Positions 8,715-18,335 of a stretch of DNA of 64,000 nucleotides are shown in pieces. Where the stretch lies: NCBI RefSeq assembly GCF_001310225.1, contig NZ_CP012898.1:682001-746000 (forward strand), in the 5' to 3' direction. The notes under the pieces are model-generated. The model ran no database searches and was not told the origin of the DNA. It saw only the letters and a list, made by a program, of their open reading frames with translations. The DNA is from Pseudalgibacter alginicilyticus (lineage in GTDB: Bacteria; Bacteroidota; Bacteroidia; Flavobacteriales; Flavobacteriaceae). Position 1 is the stretch's first letter; every line of letters begins with the position of its first letter. A program made the translations under genes and the position numbers.

Positions 8715-11700
8715 GTAGCCGATTTAAAATTGAGGAATTCTGGCAATGAATCATCACTAGAAAATTTTTTTTCCTCATTAAAAATAGTCTCTGAACTTAC
8801 AGGGCTTGCTGATTTTGAAAACAAGTTCTGGATAAGTTCCTTAAAGGTATTAAAATCTACATCATACGAAAGACCAACACCTTGCGTATACCCTATGGCT
8901 TCACCAAAATTTCTAATACTATTTTCTCTATTAAATATTTTTGCTGTAAGCGTTCCTTCTTCATTTAAAAGGAAATCAATTTCTACATTACCAGCTACTA
9001 CCGTTTCATTTGCATCTGCACCACCTACAGGCACCCCTACTTTACCATTTATTAATACCCTATCACTTATTTGTGTCTGTAAAGTTAAGGCAAATCTATC
9101 GTCTGTTTTATAATCTGGTCTATTTTCTCCCACCTCATAATTTACACCAATATTAAGTTTACTATCATCATTTGTAAATATGCCATTGATGATACCGTTA
9201 AGCCGCTCAGCAATAGTACCCGTAAAATTAAGTTCATTTAAGCCCCTTGAAAAAGCTCCTGTTGAAAGTAAATATAGCGCTTGGTTTTGCCTGTCATCTC
9301 CAGATTCTAATCGGTATTGTAACTCAGACTTAATAGTAGAATTTACATTAGGAAATTCAAAATCAAAATAAGGTTTAGGCTGTTCTAAATCACCTGTTAA
9401 CGTAATATTAAGTTCTACGGGAATACTCCTGTTTATTGGACTATCAAGCAATGCTGATGGGTTTGCTTGAGTTCTATAAATTGCAAGCATATCAATTTGT
9501 GCTTTTAGTGGGTCGCCTTCCCAAGCTAAAGTCCCCCCAGGTTGTACTCTAAACTGTTTTTGAACAATACCACCGTAAGCAAAATTATATACACCGTCAA
9601 ATACAGAAAAATCTCCCCACATATTAAACTTCCCATTGGTGTTTATTTCTACCAAAATACCACCTCGTCCACTTCCACGTAAAGAATGTCCTGTACTTTT
9701 ATCAATAATAATTTCTAACAAGGCATCTTCTGTAACGTCTAAATCAAAATCCAATTCCAAACCTTTAATTTCTTTTATCACAAATTCACCTCCACTTAAT
9801 CGTGCTTGTTTTTCTTCAGGAGTTAAAAAACGAATAAAAGAGTTATCACCAAAAGATTCCGTATCACTTAAAGGTATTTTAAAAACGGTTCCTTTTTTTG
9901 TTTCTCCAACCACAGTTATAACCAATTCTTCTGTAGGTCCTTTTATACTTGCATTGCCCCCTATAAACCCCGTTCCATAATACAAAGAGCCTTCTGTTTC
10001 CTTAGTATCTAAAACCAAAAGACGAGGCGTATCAATATTTAAATCTAATCGCCATTTTGAAAAATTAACATGTCCTAATGTACCGTTTAATTTTCCTTTG
10101 GAATTATGCTTGGTATCAGTAAGGTCTACATTATTGAAAATAAACGCTTGGTTTTTTAAAGAAACGAACGATTTTTTACTCAAATCATAATCCACATTAA
10201 GATATGGAATTGTAAAGCCTCCATTTTCTAAGGATAAATTTCCATTAATGTCTGGTTGTTTTAAGTCACCAACCACCTTTGTTTTCCCTGTAACTTCTCC
10301 TCTTATATTACTTAAAACATCTTGTAAAAACGGGTTTAATGGAGATAAATTAAACTGGTTAAAAGCCACCTCTACATCAATATTAGATTGCTTTCCTAAA
10401 ACATTAATATTACCAATGGCACTAAACGATTTTGCTTCATCATCCTTTATTGTTGCATTTATATGATAATTGGTTAAATTTTCATTTCCTTTAATAGTAG
10501 CTTTAAAAGACCCTAATTCAAATTCATTAACTTCCAAATCATCAATAACAACGGTAGAATTTGGCAAATACACACCATGCTCTTGAAGAATATCTAACTT
10601 ACCGTTTACATTACCTTTTAAAGATAAATTTTCAATATCTGGCAGAATTTTTTCTAAATCTACATCAGTAAAATCAAGCTTAATATCCTTATAAGTAGAA
10701 TCTCTTACAATTCCAGAAAGACTAATCTCTTCATCAATATGATTTATTTGAAGTTTATCAATACTAAATTTACTCAAACTTTTATCTAAAGTAATTTTGT
10801 TAAAATTATCGAGTTTTTCATTTATAAACCACGTGTTTCCTTTTATAGTTACATCCGATTTTTTAAATCCTACAACAGATTCATTCGACTCATTAATAGT
10901 ATGGTAAACACTTAAATTATATTTATCATTATTATTTTTACCACCTCTAAATTCTGATCGCATAAATAGCGTATCATTTAAGGTAACATTGATTAAATTA
11001 AATTTAGAAACGTTATAAAATCCAGTATTAATACTATCAACTTCAACATATGTATTAAAAAGAGGGTTATCATTTACAACTTGAAGCTCTATATTTTTTA
11101 CAAAATTATCCAGTAATTTAATTTGTGGTGATTTGAATGTTAATCTAAAAGCTGTAGCATCACTTTTTACCCTTCCTTTAATAAAGGTGTTAGAACCCAA
11201 TTCTATATTTGGATAAAAAACCTCTATTATTTTATTATAAATCTTAAAATTAAAATCAATGTTCTGGTTTTCAGCTACTTTATTGGGTACATAATTAGTA
11301 TAAATATGTCCCAATGAATTTTCAAATAACTTTTTAAAATCTTTAATAACAAATTTCCCATTTAAATTACCTTCAATAATTTCTGGAGAATTAATTTCTA
11401 TAAAACGATTTTTATTGGTGTCAAACCTAGATGTTATATTAAATTCTTTAAAATAATACGTGTCATTTTGATTTTTATAAGCGGTATTTTTAAACGTTAC
11501 TTTACCCAAAGCATCATCCATATTACTAGCATTCATATTCATTGTAACATTACTTGACAATACTGAAATACTATCTTTTTTTATAAAATTTAAAGTGTTC
11601 AGGTTTGCATAATCAATATTTGCTGTAAAATCATATTTATTAATTTTTTCAGAATAATCAATTAGTCCGTTAAAATTTAATCTTAAATTTTTATCGTTAG

Positions 11701-13126
11701 CTTGCAGGTTACCATCAAAAATTTTATTCATAACATTTCCTGCTACTTTTATGTTTTTATATTGATAGTCATTATATCCTATATCAAAAATATCCCCCTT
11801 TACTTGAGTTTTAATATTTTCAATTAAAAAACCAGAACCATTAATATCAAGATTCAAAGACGTTTCACCTACATTAGGGTTTTCTAAAAAGGCCCCAATA
11901 TCAAACGATTTTAAAATAATATTACCATTATATTCTGCATTATCAATGTCGTTTATTTTATTAATTTTTAATTTAGAATCTACCAAGCCCAAGTCGGTAT
12001 TAATTTCAAGATCTGCAACAATAGCAGATGTTGTAATTTGAGAATTGCCAACTATGGTAAATTGCCCAAGCCTTCTAAATGATGAAGGTATTGCTTCGCC
12101 TAAAACATTAGGTAATAAAGATTTTAAATCTCTATAAGTTGAAGATAAATGTGAGAAACGTCCATTCATGTAAAAATTTTCAGCTTCCTTGTTAAATAGG
12201 TTTCTGAAATTTATATCGCCATAAACTTTTGTATTTGCACTAGAATTTAGCCTAAGATTAGTTGTTTGTAAATCGTTTAAAGTTCCAGAAAAATCTGCAT
12301 TAAAATTTGCATACTGATTAGCACCAAATTCATTATAAAAGATATTAAGCTCATCCAATAAAATATTAGAATCTCTAAAACTTGCTTCAACTAAAACTTT
12401 GTCAGTAAAATACTGCAAATCCTCTCTATTATACAAAAATTTTAAATCGCCTTTTAATACAGAATAAGGGGTTTTGATATCTAAATTAGTAAAAGTCATA
12501 TCATTTATAGTATAAGCAAAGTCGGTCATCATATTTTTCATAACCAAGCCTCTACTATCGTTAAAACCTAAAGTATTTATTCGCGTACTAACATTACTAC
12601 CATTTATTAAAAAATTAGTAGCATTAATATTTAAATTGGTAAATTCAAGCTGATTTGACGTTTCACTATTTTCATTAATTAGTCTAAAAACACTATTATA
12701 AATAGACACATCACTAGATGACAATAAAAAATCACTCTTTACCTTTTTGGGGTTGTCATTTTCAAACTTTTTCACAAAAACATCTAAATTTGTACCCGTT
12801 TCGCCTAAATAAGTCTTAATATTAAAAGTTAAATTGATAATATCAATATCCCCAAAAACCAATTTACCATTGTATAAATTTCTAAAGTTTAAAATAGATG
12901 TATTTAATTCAGAAATATCAATAAGCGTATCCTGTTTATAATCCTGAATATAAATATGCTTAATTTCTACATCACCATTAAACTGTAAACTTACCCTATC
13001 AATATTAATGTTTGTTTTAAAATCTTCATTAATACGCTTGGTAGCATAATTTCCAAGACTGGTTTGTATGGCAGGAATAGAAAGTACCAACACCAAAATG
13101 ATGAATAGCATCAGCAAAATGCCCAC
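8705..13126 (-). CDS. tamB: TamB/AsmA-type inner-membrane-anchored envelope protein
   Basis: The protein has about 1473 residues with one N-terminal membrane segment (ILLMLFIILVLVLSIPA), a long repetitive beta-rich periplasmic body, and a C-terminal region of about 400 residues typical of the TamB domain (formerly DUF490), with GGXX-type patches such as GSGRGGILVE and YGGIVQKQF. TamB-like proteins bridge inner and outer membrane and help outer-membrane protein insertion or phospholipid transport. The only standard start is GTG at 13124-13126, which leaves almost no residues before the membrane segment. Upstream codons in frame up to a TAA encode a lysine-rich stretch (KKFLKIVSKI), so the true start may be non-standard. 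It is divergent from tsaD. Confidence 0.9.
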   Translation of the reverse strand: MGILLMLFIILVLVLSIPAIQTSLGNYATKRINEDFKTNINIDRVSLQFNGDVEIKHIYIQDYKQDTLIDISELNTSILNFRNLYNGKLVFGDIDIINLTFNIKTYLGETGTNLDVFVKKFENDNPKKVKSDFLLSSSDVSIYNSVFRLINENSETSNQLEFTNLNINATNFLINGSNVSTRINTLGFNDSRGLVMKNMMTDFAYTINDMTFTNLDIKTPYSVLKGDLKFLYNREDLQYFTDKVLVEASFRDSNILLDELNIFYNEFGANQYANFNADFSGTLNDLQTTNLRLNSSANTKVYGDINFRNLFNKEAENFYMNGRFSHLSSTYRDLKSLLPNVLGEAIPSSFRRLGQFTIVGNSQITTSAIVADLEINTDLGLVDSKLKINKINDIDNAEYNGNIILKSFDIGAFLENPNVGETSLNLDINGSGFLIENIKTQVKGDIFDIGYNDYQYKNIKVAGNVMNKIFDGNLQANDKNLRLNFNGLIDYSEKINKYDFTANIDYANLNTLNFIKKDSISVLSSNVTMNMNASNMDDALGKVTFKNTAYKNQNDTYYFKEFNITSRFDTNKNRFIEINSPEIIEGNLNGKFVIKDFKKLFENSLGHIYTNYVPNKVAENQNIDFNFKIYNKIIEVFYPNIELGSNTFIKGRVKSDATAFRLTFKSPQIKLLDNFVKNIELQVVNDNPLFNTYVEVDSINTGFYNVSKFNLINVTLNDTLFMRSEFRGGKNNNDKYNLSVYHTINESNESVVGFKKSDVTIKGNTWFINEKLDNFNKITLDKSLSKFSIDKLQINHIDEEISLSGIVRDSTYKDIKLDFTDVDLEKILPDIENLSLKGNVNGKLDILQEHGVYLPNSTVVIDDLEVNEFELGSFKATIKGNENLTNYHINATIKDDEAKSFSAIGNINVLGKQSNIDVEVAFNQFNLSPLNPFLQDVLSNIRGEVTGKTKVVGDLKQPDINGNLSLENGGFTIPYLNVDYDLSKKSFVSLKNQAFIFNNVDLTDTKHNSKGKLNGTLGHVNFSKWRLDLNIDTPRLLVLDTKETEGSLYYGTGFIGGNASIKGPTEELVITVVGETKKGTVFKIPLSDTESFGDNSFIRFLTPEEKQARLSGGEFVIKEIKGLELDFDLDVTEDALLEIIIDKSTGHSLRGSGRGGILVEINTNGKFNMWGDFSVFDGVYNFAYGGIVQKQFRVQPGGTLAWEGDPLKAQIDMLAIYRTQANPSALLDSPINRSIPVELNITLTGDLEQPKPYFDFEFPNVNSTIKSELQYRLESGDDRQNQALYLLSTGAFSRGLNELNFTGTIAERLNGIINGIFTNDDSKLNIGVNYEVGENRPDYKTDDRFALTLQTQISDRVLINGKVGVPVGGADANETVVAGNVEIDFLLNEEGTLTAKIFNRENSIRNFGEAIGYTQGVGLSYDVDFNTFKELIQNLFSKSASPVSSETIFNEEKKFSSDDSLPEFLNFKSATNN

Positions 13127-13248
13127 TATTTTTGATACTATTTTTAGAAACTTTTTGATAGTTGTTAAAATTATAATTTTATTAAGAATAAACCACGTTA
13201 GTTATATAATAGTTTTACAAAAAAATCTACAAACCAAGACTTTCTAAG

Positions 13249-13276
13249 TTTGATAAAAAATAAATGAGTAATTTTG
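13249..13276 (+). promoter_or_regulatory. Candidate promoter of tsaD
   Basis: TTTG at 13249-13252 and TAATTTTG at 13269-13276 match the Bacteroidota -33 and -7 elements, separated by 16 nt, slightly shorter than the usual spacing. The ATG of tsaD lies 76 nt further on. This is pattern matching only. Confidence 0.4.
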
Positions 13277-13352
13277 TATTTACGAATAAAATTGAACCAA
13301 TGGATGTCTATTCGGTTTCAAAATTAACAATTATTGTGCCTAATTTTTATTA

Positions 13353-14375
13353 ATGTCTTCACAAAATATTTACATCTTAGGGATTGAATCCTCATGCGAC
13401 GATACCGCTGCTTCTGTAATACAAAATGGTAAAATTTTAAGTAACGTTATTGCCAGTCAAAAAATACATGAAGAGTACGGTGGTGTGGTTCCCGAATTGG
13501 CTTCTAGAGCACATCAACAAAATATAGTTCCTGTTGTTACGCAAGCATTAAAAAAAGCCAACATAACTAAAGACAAGTTACATGCAGTAGCTTTTACAAA
13601 AGGCCCTGGCTTAATGGGGTCGCTTTTAGTAGGGACCTCTTTTGCAAAATCAATAGCCTATGGATTAAACATTCCACTTATAGATGTAAACCATATGCAA
13701 GCACATATTTTAGCACATTTTATTGACGAAGAAGGCTTTAACAAGCCGCCATTTCCATTTTTAGCAATGACTATTTCTGGAGGCCATACGCAAATAGTTA
13801 GAGTTGATAACTATTTTAATATGGCGGTTATTGGTGAAACTATGGATGATGCTGTTGGTGAAGCTTTTGATAAAAGTGGTAAAATTTTAGGATTGGGCTA
13901 CCCCGCTGGTCCAGAAATTGACAAACGTGCAAAATTTGGAAACCCCAAAGCATTTAAGTTTACGAAACCCAAAGTAGATGGCTTGAATTTTAGCTTTTCA
14001 GGTTTAAAAACAGCGATTCTCTATTTTATTCAAAAAGAAGTAAAAGCAAACCCTAATTTTATAGAAGAAAACTTAAATGATATTTGTGCATCCATACAAT
14101 ATACTATTATTGGCATTTTGATTGATAAACTAAAATTAGCAAGCAAACAAACTGGTATACAGCATATTGCTATAGGCGGTGGTGTATCCGCTAATTCTGG
14201 CATTCGTCAAGCCTTAAAAGATGGAGAGCAAAAATTTGGTTGGACCACTTACGTACCAAAATTTGAGTTTACCACTGACAATGCAGCTATGATAGCCATT
14301 GTTGGATATTTAAAATATTTGGAAGGTTCTTTTGCCAAGCAAAATGTGATAGCTTCTGCTAGACTCAAAATTTAA
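13353..14375 (+). CDS. tsaD: tRNA t6A37 threonylcarbamoyltransferase TsaD
   Basis: TsaD transfers the threonylcarbamoyl group to A37 of ANN-decoding tRNAs, working with TsaB, TsaC and TsaE. The 340-residue sequence has GIESSCDDT at 10-18, the iron-binding HMQAH (H114, H118), SGGHTQ, the glycine-rich GETMDDAVGEAFDK and the C-terminal GGGVSAN and DNAAM motifs. Length and ATG start are standard. It opens a plus-strand run and is divergent from tamB. Confidence 0.97.
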   Translation: MSSQNIYILGIESSCDDTAASVIQNGKILSNVIASQKIHEEYGGVVPELASRAHQQNIVPVVTQALKKANITKDKLHAVAFTKGPGLMGSLLVGTSFAKSIAYGLNIPLIDVNHMQAHILAHFIDEEGFNKPPFPFLAMTISGGHTQIVRVDNYFNMAVIGETMDDAVGEAFDKSGKILGLGYPAGPEIDKRAKFGNPKAFKFTKPKVDGLNFSFSGLKTAILYFIQKEVKANPNFIEENLNDICASIQYTIIGILIDKLKLASKQTGIQHIAIGGGVSANSGIRQALKDGEQKFGWTTYVPKFEFTTDNAAMIAIVGYLKYLEGSFAKQNVIASARLKI

Positions 14376-14470
14376 AGTTATAAACAATACATTCTTAAAA
14401 ACTTATTTTTTCTGACTCCATACAGTTAAACATTACCTTTAAATTTGAAACTGAATTTAAAACCTACATC

Positions 14471-15109
14471 ATGTTTAAAAACCTACTTACAATTTTATTT
14501 ATTGCAATTACCTCATTGTTAACTGCTCAAACTTCTTTGGAAAAAGAGTTAGAAATAATTGAAACTCCAGAGCAAATTGATACTTTTTTAAAAGAGAAAA
14601 ACTCAAAAAAGAACAAATTAATTACGTTCAATGAAGAAAAGCACAAAACAACATTAGCTAAAGCGCTATTTAAACTTTCAAAAGGAGGGGTAGAAAAAAC
14701 CGAAACGGAATATTACAAAACGTTTTATAAAGTGGTAGATAAAACAGAAACTATAAATTACCGTGTTAGCTACATTGCCCTTGAAAGCTCTAACATGAAA
14801 GATTCAGAATTAAAAAACATACAATCCACAATTATAAAAAAATATAATGATGGCGCGTCTTTTGATTTTTTAGCAAAACAATATTCTTCAGATAAAAATG
14901 CCAATAGAGGCGGTGATTCTGGATGGTTTACACAAGATAAAAACAATTATGATTTTGAAGACGTTGTTATCAATGGTAGTCATAGCTTAAATGAAATTTT
15001 CACATATAACCACACAGCTACAAACACCTACTTTATAATATTGAAAACTTACGAACCTAAAACTATTTCAGAAATAAAAGTCTTAAAAGTTATTGAAAAC
15101 AAAGATTAA
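14471..15109 (+). CDS. Secreted parvulin-type peptidylprolyl isomerase
   Basis: A signal peptide (MFKNLLTILFIAITSLLTAQ) precedes a charged linker and, from about residue 90 to 190, a PpiC/parvulin-like domain: RVSYIALESS, then ASFDFLAKQYSSDKNA, GGDSGWF and a C-terminal YFIILKTYE strand. Such proteins act in the periplasm as folding helpers for exported proteins. The domain is small and somewhat diverged, so activity is not certain. Its TAA stop overlaps the rsmE ATG by one base (TAATG), so translational coupling is likely. Confidence 0.78.
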   Translation: MFKNLLTILFIAITSLLTAQTSLEKELEIIETPEQIDTFLKEKNSKKNKLITFNEEKHKTTLAKALFKLSKGGVEKTETEYYKTFYKVVDKTETINYRVSYIALESSNMKDSELKNIQSTIIKKYNDGASFDFLAKQYSSDKNANRGGDSGWFTQDKNNYDFEDVVINGSHSLNEIFTYNHTATNTYFIILKTYEPKTISEIKVLKVIENKD

Positions 15110-15813
15110 TGCAATTATTTTATAATTCAGAAATATCAGAAGCCAGTACCCAATTTACTTTTGACAGAGAAGAAAGTAAACACATTGTCAAAGTATTACG
15201 TAAAAAAAGTGGCGATTCTTTACATATTACTAACGGTAAAGGCTGGTTGTTTACCGCTGAAGTTTCTGTACCAAATATTAATAAATGCACGGTAAACATA
15301 GTTTCTAAAACGCTACAACCCCAAAAAAAATATCATTTACATTTAGCTGTGGCTCCAACAAAAATGAATGACCGTTATGAATGGTTTTTAGAAAAAGCAA
15401 CTGAAATTGGTATCGATAGTATTACACCAATCATTTGCGAACATAGCGAACGTAAAGTTATTAAAACTGATCGTTTTGAGCGTATTTTACAATCTGCCAC
15501 AAAGCAATCTTTAAGCTGTTATTTACCTCAATTAAATACACCTGTAAATTTCAAAGAGTTTTTAAATCAAAAATTTACAGGTGATTTATATATTGCACAT
15601 TGTGAAGAAACTGATAGAAAATCACTAAAAAAACAATTAAAACCAAAAACTAATATTACTATTTTAATTGGTCCTGAAGGTGATTTTTCAACTAAAGAAA
15701 TCATACAAGCCACAGAAAACAATTTTATTCCTGTAACTTTGGGTAAAACTAGATTGCGAACAGAAACAGCAGCTATTGTTGCTTGTCATTCTGTCGCATT
15801 TATAAATGAGTAA
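15109..15813 (+). CDS. rsmE: 16S rRNA (uracil-1498-N3)-methyltransferase RsmE
   Basis: The 234-residue SPOUT methyltransferase methylates U1498 of 16S rRNA. An N-terminal PUA-like part (HIVKVLRKKSGD) is followed by the knotted SAM-binding region with LIGPEGDFS near 185 and LGKTRLRTETAA near 210, both RsmE hallmarks. The ATG overlaps the previous stop by one base, and the end overlaps the next frame by 8 bp if that gene uses its first ATG. Confidence 0.95.
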   Translation: MQLFYNSEISEASTQFTFDREESKHIVKVLRKKSGDSLHITNGKGWLFTAEVSVPNINKCTVNIVSKTLQPQKKYHLHLAVAPTKMNDRYEWFLEKATEIGIDSITPIICEHSERKVIKTDRFERILQSATKQSLSCYLPQLNTPVNFKEFLNQKFTGDLYIAHCEETDRKSLKKQLKPKTNITILIGPEGDFSTKEIIQATENNFIPVTLGKTRLRTETAAIVACHSVAFINE

Positions 15814-16459
15814 CATGAAAAAATTCTTATGCTTTTTAATTTTTAGTTTTTCAGTTTTCAACTTATTCTCGCAAGAATTAGCTATTTTAAAGTATAAAGG
15901 TGGCGGGGACTGGTATGGTAATCCAACAGCTTTACCCAACCTTATTAAGTACTGCAATGACCATATCAATACTAAAATAAAACCTAAACCAGAAGAAGTA
16001 GAAACAGGAAGTTCTGATATTTTTCAATATCCTATGTTGCATATGACAGGGCATGGTCATGTTTTTTTTAGTGAAGAAGATGCTGAAAATCTTCGTAACT
16101 ACTTAAAATCTGGAGGTTTTTTGCATATTGACGATAACTACGGGATGCGTCCCTATGTTATTAAAGAACTTAAAAAGGTGTTTCCTAATACAGAACTGAT
16201 AGAAATCCCTGTCAGCCATGCTATTTTCAACATCGCTTATCAATTTCCTCAAGGTCTACCAAAAATTCACGAACACGATGGCAAAAGACCACAAGCATTT
16301 GGTATTTTTTATAATGACCGATTGGTATTATTATTTACTTATGAAAGCGATTTGGGGGATGGATGGGAAGATTCCGAAGTACATAATGATCCTGCAGATG
16401 TTAGAGAAAAAGCTCTTAAAATGGGTGCTAATATCATTAAGTATGCGTTTGAAAATTAA
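15806..16459 (+). CDS. DUF4159 domain-containing exported protein
   Basis: After a signal peptide (FLCFLIFSFSVFNLFSQ), the roughly 190-residue mature domain matches the DUF4159 pattern: LKYKGGGDWYGNPT at the start, MTGHGHVFFS, a GGFLHIDDNYG motif, PVSHAIF and YNDRLVLLFTYESDLGDGWED. DUF4159 has a class-I glutamine-amidotransferase-like fold, but its biochemical role is unknown; homologues often sit with MoxR/von Willebrand genes, which are absent here. ATG at 15806 overlaps rsmE by 8 bp, while ATG at 15815 (MKKFLCF) gives a cleaner signal peptide and no overlap and may be the real start. Confidence 0.88.
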   Translation: MSNMKKFLCFLIFSFSVFNLFSQELAILKYKGGGDWYGNPTALPNLIKYCNDHINTKIKPKPEEVETGSSDIFQYPMLHMTGHGHVFFSEEDAENLRNYLKSGGFLHIDDNYGMRPYVIKELKKVFPNTELIEIPVSHAIFNIAYQFPQGLPKIHEHDGKRPQAFGIFYNDRLVLLFTYESDLGDGWEDSEVHNDPADVREKALKMGANIIKYAFEN

Positions 16460-16679
16460 ATTATAGCAAGCAACCAAAAATATGAATGAAAAATTTATCA
16501 GTTGTTATAATTGAACATATTTTACTCGTACTTAATTGCAGAAATATCTTATTAAAAAAATAAAAGCTTATAATTTTTAAAACTGTTAGTTTTCTTTTAA
16601 TTATTTCATTTATTTTATGGGCAATAACAAATCATTATCAATAATATACTCCTATTTTCCTTACCAAATTTTCTAAATA

Positions 16680-17180
16680 ATGCAACTAACACATTACAAC
16701 ACCAAATTCAACAAACACCAATTTCCAATTATTTTGGTTTGCGACAATGTTAGTAATGCTCCAAATATTGGAAGTCTATTCCGAATTTCGGATGCATTTG
16801 GCATTGAAAAGTTACTGCTTTGTGGAACAAATATTACTTTGGGAAGAAAAATATCAAAAACCTCAAGAGCAACAGAAAAAAAAGTGAATTATGAAATTCA
16901 TGAATCTGCTATTAATACCGTTCAAAACTTAAAAAACAAAGGCTATCAAGTTATTTCACTAGAAATCACAAATAACAGCAAACCTATAAATACATTCTCT
17001 TTTTCAAAAGAAAAACCAATAGCCTTGATTATTGGTGACGAAAATTTTGGTATTTCAGAAACTATTCTTAATAGTTCAGATGCTATTATTCACATTGAAA
17101 TGTTTGGTCAAAACAGCAGTATGAATGTTGTACAAGCAACAAATATTGCCATTTATGAGATAACTAAACAACTTTTATAA
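16680..17180 (+). CDS. TrmH-type (SpoU) RNA 2'-O-methyltransferase, short form
   Basis: The 166-residue protein has the SpoU/TrmH motifs in order: motif 1 NVSNAPNIGSLFRISDAFG near 23-41, motif 2 ALIIGDENFGIS near 117-128 and motif 3 SMNVVQATNIAIYE near 145-158. These form the trefoil-knot SAM site of tRNA/rRNA ribose methyltransferases. It lacks the N-terminal RNA-binding extension of TrmH and RlmB, so it resembles the short family members whose target is not predictable. It follows a roughly 220-bp AT-rich gap with no clear promoter. Confidence 0.87.
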   Translation: MQLTHYNTKFNKHQFPIILVCDNVSNAPNIGSLFRISDAFGIEKLLLCGTNITLGRKISKTSRATEKKVNYEIHESAINTVQNLKNKGYQVISLEITNNSKPINTFSFSKEKPIALIIGDENFGISETILNSSDAIIHIEMFGQNSSMNVVQATNIAIYEITKQLL

Positions 17181-17240
17181 GCCATGCTATTTCTGGTTTT
17201 CATTCTAAATGATTAAATTCACTACTTAAAAACGTTACAA

Positions 17241-18329
17241 TTGAATTCAAATACAATTACAAACGGTATTCTAAAAGCTGTTGCAATACTTTTAGGTTTT
17301 GCGTTATTACTATTTTTTATTTACAAAATACAATCTGTAATTGGCTATATTGCTATTGCTGTAGTTATCTCATTAATTGGCAGGCCTATTGTGTTATTTT
17401 TAGAAAACCGATTAAAATTTAAAAACACTATAGCTGTTATTGTTACCATAATTATTCTACTTGGTATTTTTGTGGGTTTAGTAGGACTATTTATACCGCT
17501 TGTTGTAAAGCAAAGTCATAATTTATCACTACTAAACATTCATCAATTACAGAGCAATATTGAAGATTTGTATGTTGAAATCATAAACTATTTTAATATA
17601 CATCAAATAAATTTTGAACAATCAATAAAAAATTCAAATCTTTTATCCAAAATAGATTACACAGTTATTCCTAACTTCTTAAACTCTATAGCAAGTGGCT
17701 TAGGAAGCTTTAGTATTGGTTTGTTTTCCGTTCTTTTTATTTCTTTTTTCTTTTTAAAAGATAGCCGTTTATTTGAAAATGGCATCATGACTTTTATTCC
17801 TGATAGTAAAGAGACTCGATGGAAAAATTCAACAACAAAAATAAAAGATTTACTATCCAGATATTTTGTTGGTCTGATTTTTCAAATACTTATTTTGTTT
17901 ATTATATATACTATTGGCTTACTCATAATAGGTGTGGAAAACGCTATAGTTATAGCTTTCCTTTGTGCATTGCTAAATCTTATTCCCTATGTTGGCCCAT
18001 TAGTTGGTGGATTATTAATGACAATTTTAGCTATGACAAGTAATTTAGGAGAATCTTTTAGTGACGTTATTTTGCCAAAAACACTTTGGGTACTGGTTGT
18101 TTTTATATTTGGACAATTGATTGATAACTTTGGAAGTCAACCTGTAATCTTTTCAAAAAGTGTTAAATCACATCCTTTGGAAATTTTCTTAGTTATTTTA
18201 ATCACTGGTATTTTATTTGGTGTTATTGGTTTAGTTATTGCAGTACCAGCATATACTGCTATAAAAGTGATTCTAAAAGAATTTTTATCAGAAAATAAAA
18301 TTGTCAAGAAATTAACCAAAGGCTTATAA
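17241..18329 (+). CDS. AI-2E family (TqsA/PerM-like) membrane transporter
   Basis: The 362-residue integral membrane protein has two N-terminal membrane segments, a central soluble region around 95-150 and further hydrophobic segments from 150 to the end, with the conserved NLIPYVGPLVGG near 245. This is the AI-2E transporter pattern. Members export the quorum signal AI-2 or exchange ions such as Na+/H+; the substrate here is unknown. The start is TTG at 17241-17243, with no ATG nearby that keeps the first membrane helix. It lies 6 bp before the next gene. Confidence 0.88.
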   Translation: MNSNTITNGILKAVAILLGFALLLFFIYKIQSVIGYIAIAVVISLIGRPIVLFLENRLKFKNTIAVIVTIIILLGIFVGLVGLFIPLVVKQSHNLSLLNIHQLQSNIEDLYVEIINYFNIHQINFEQSIKNSNLLSKIDYTVIPNFLNSIASGLGSFSIGLFSVLFISFFFLKDSRLFENGIMTFIPDSKETRWKNSTTKIKDLLSRYFVGLIFQILILFIIYTIGLLIIGVENAIVIAFLCALLNLIPYVGPLVGGLLMTILAMTSNLGESFSDVILPKTLWVLVVFIFGQLIDNFGSQPVIFSKSVKSHPLEIFLVILITGILFGVIGLVIAVPAYTAIKVILKEFLSENKIVKKLTKGL

Positions 18330-18335
18330 AACCAA

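Noticed and set aside
13249-13276. Pairing the tsaD promoter boxes as a strong promoter
   Set aside because: The spacer of 16 nt is shorter than usual, so it is listed only as a weak candidate.
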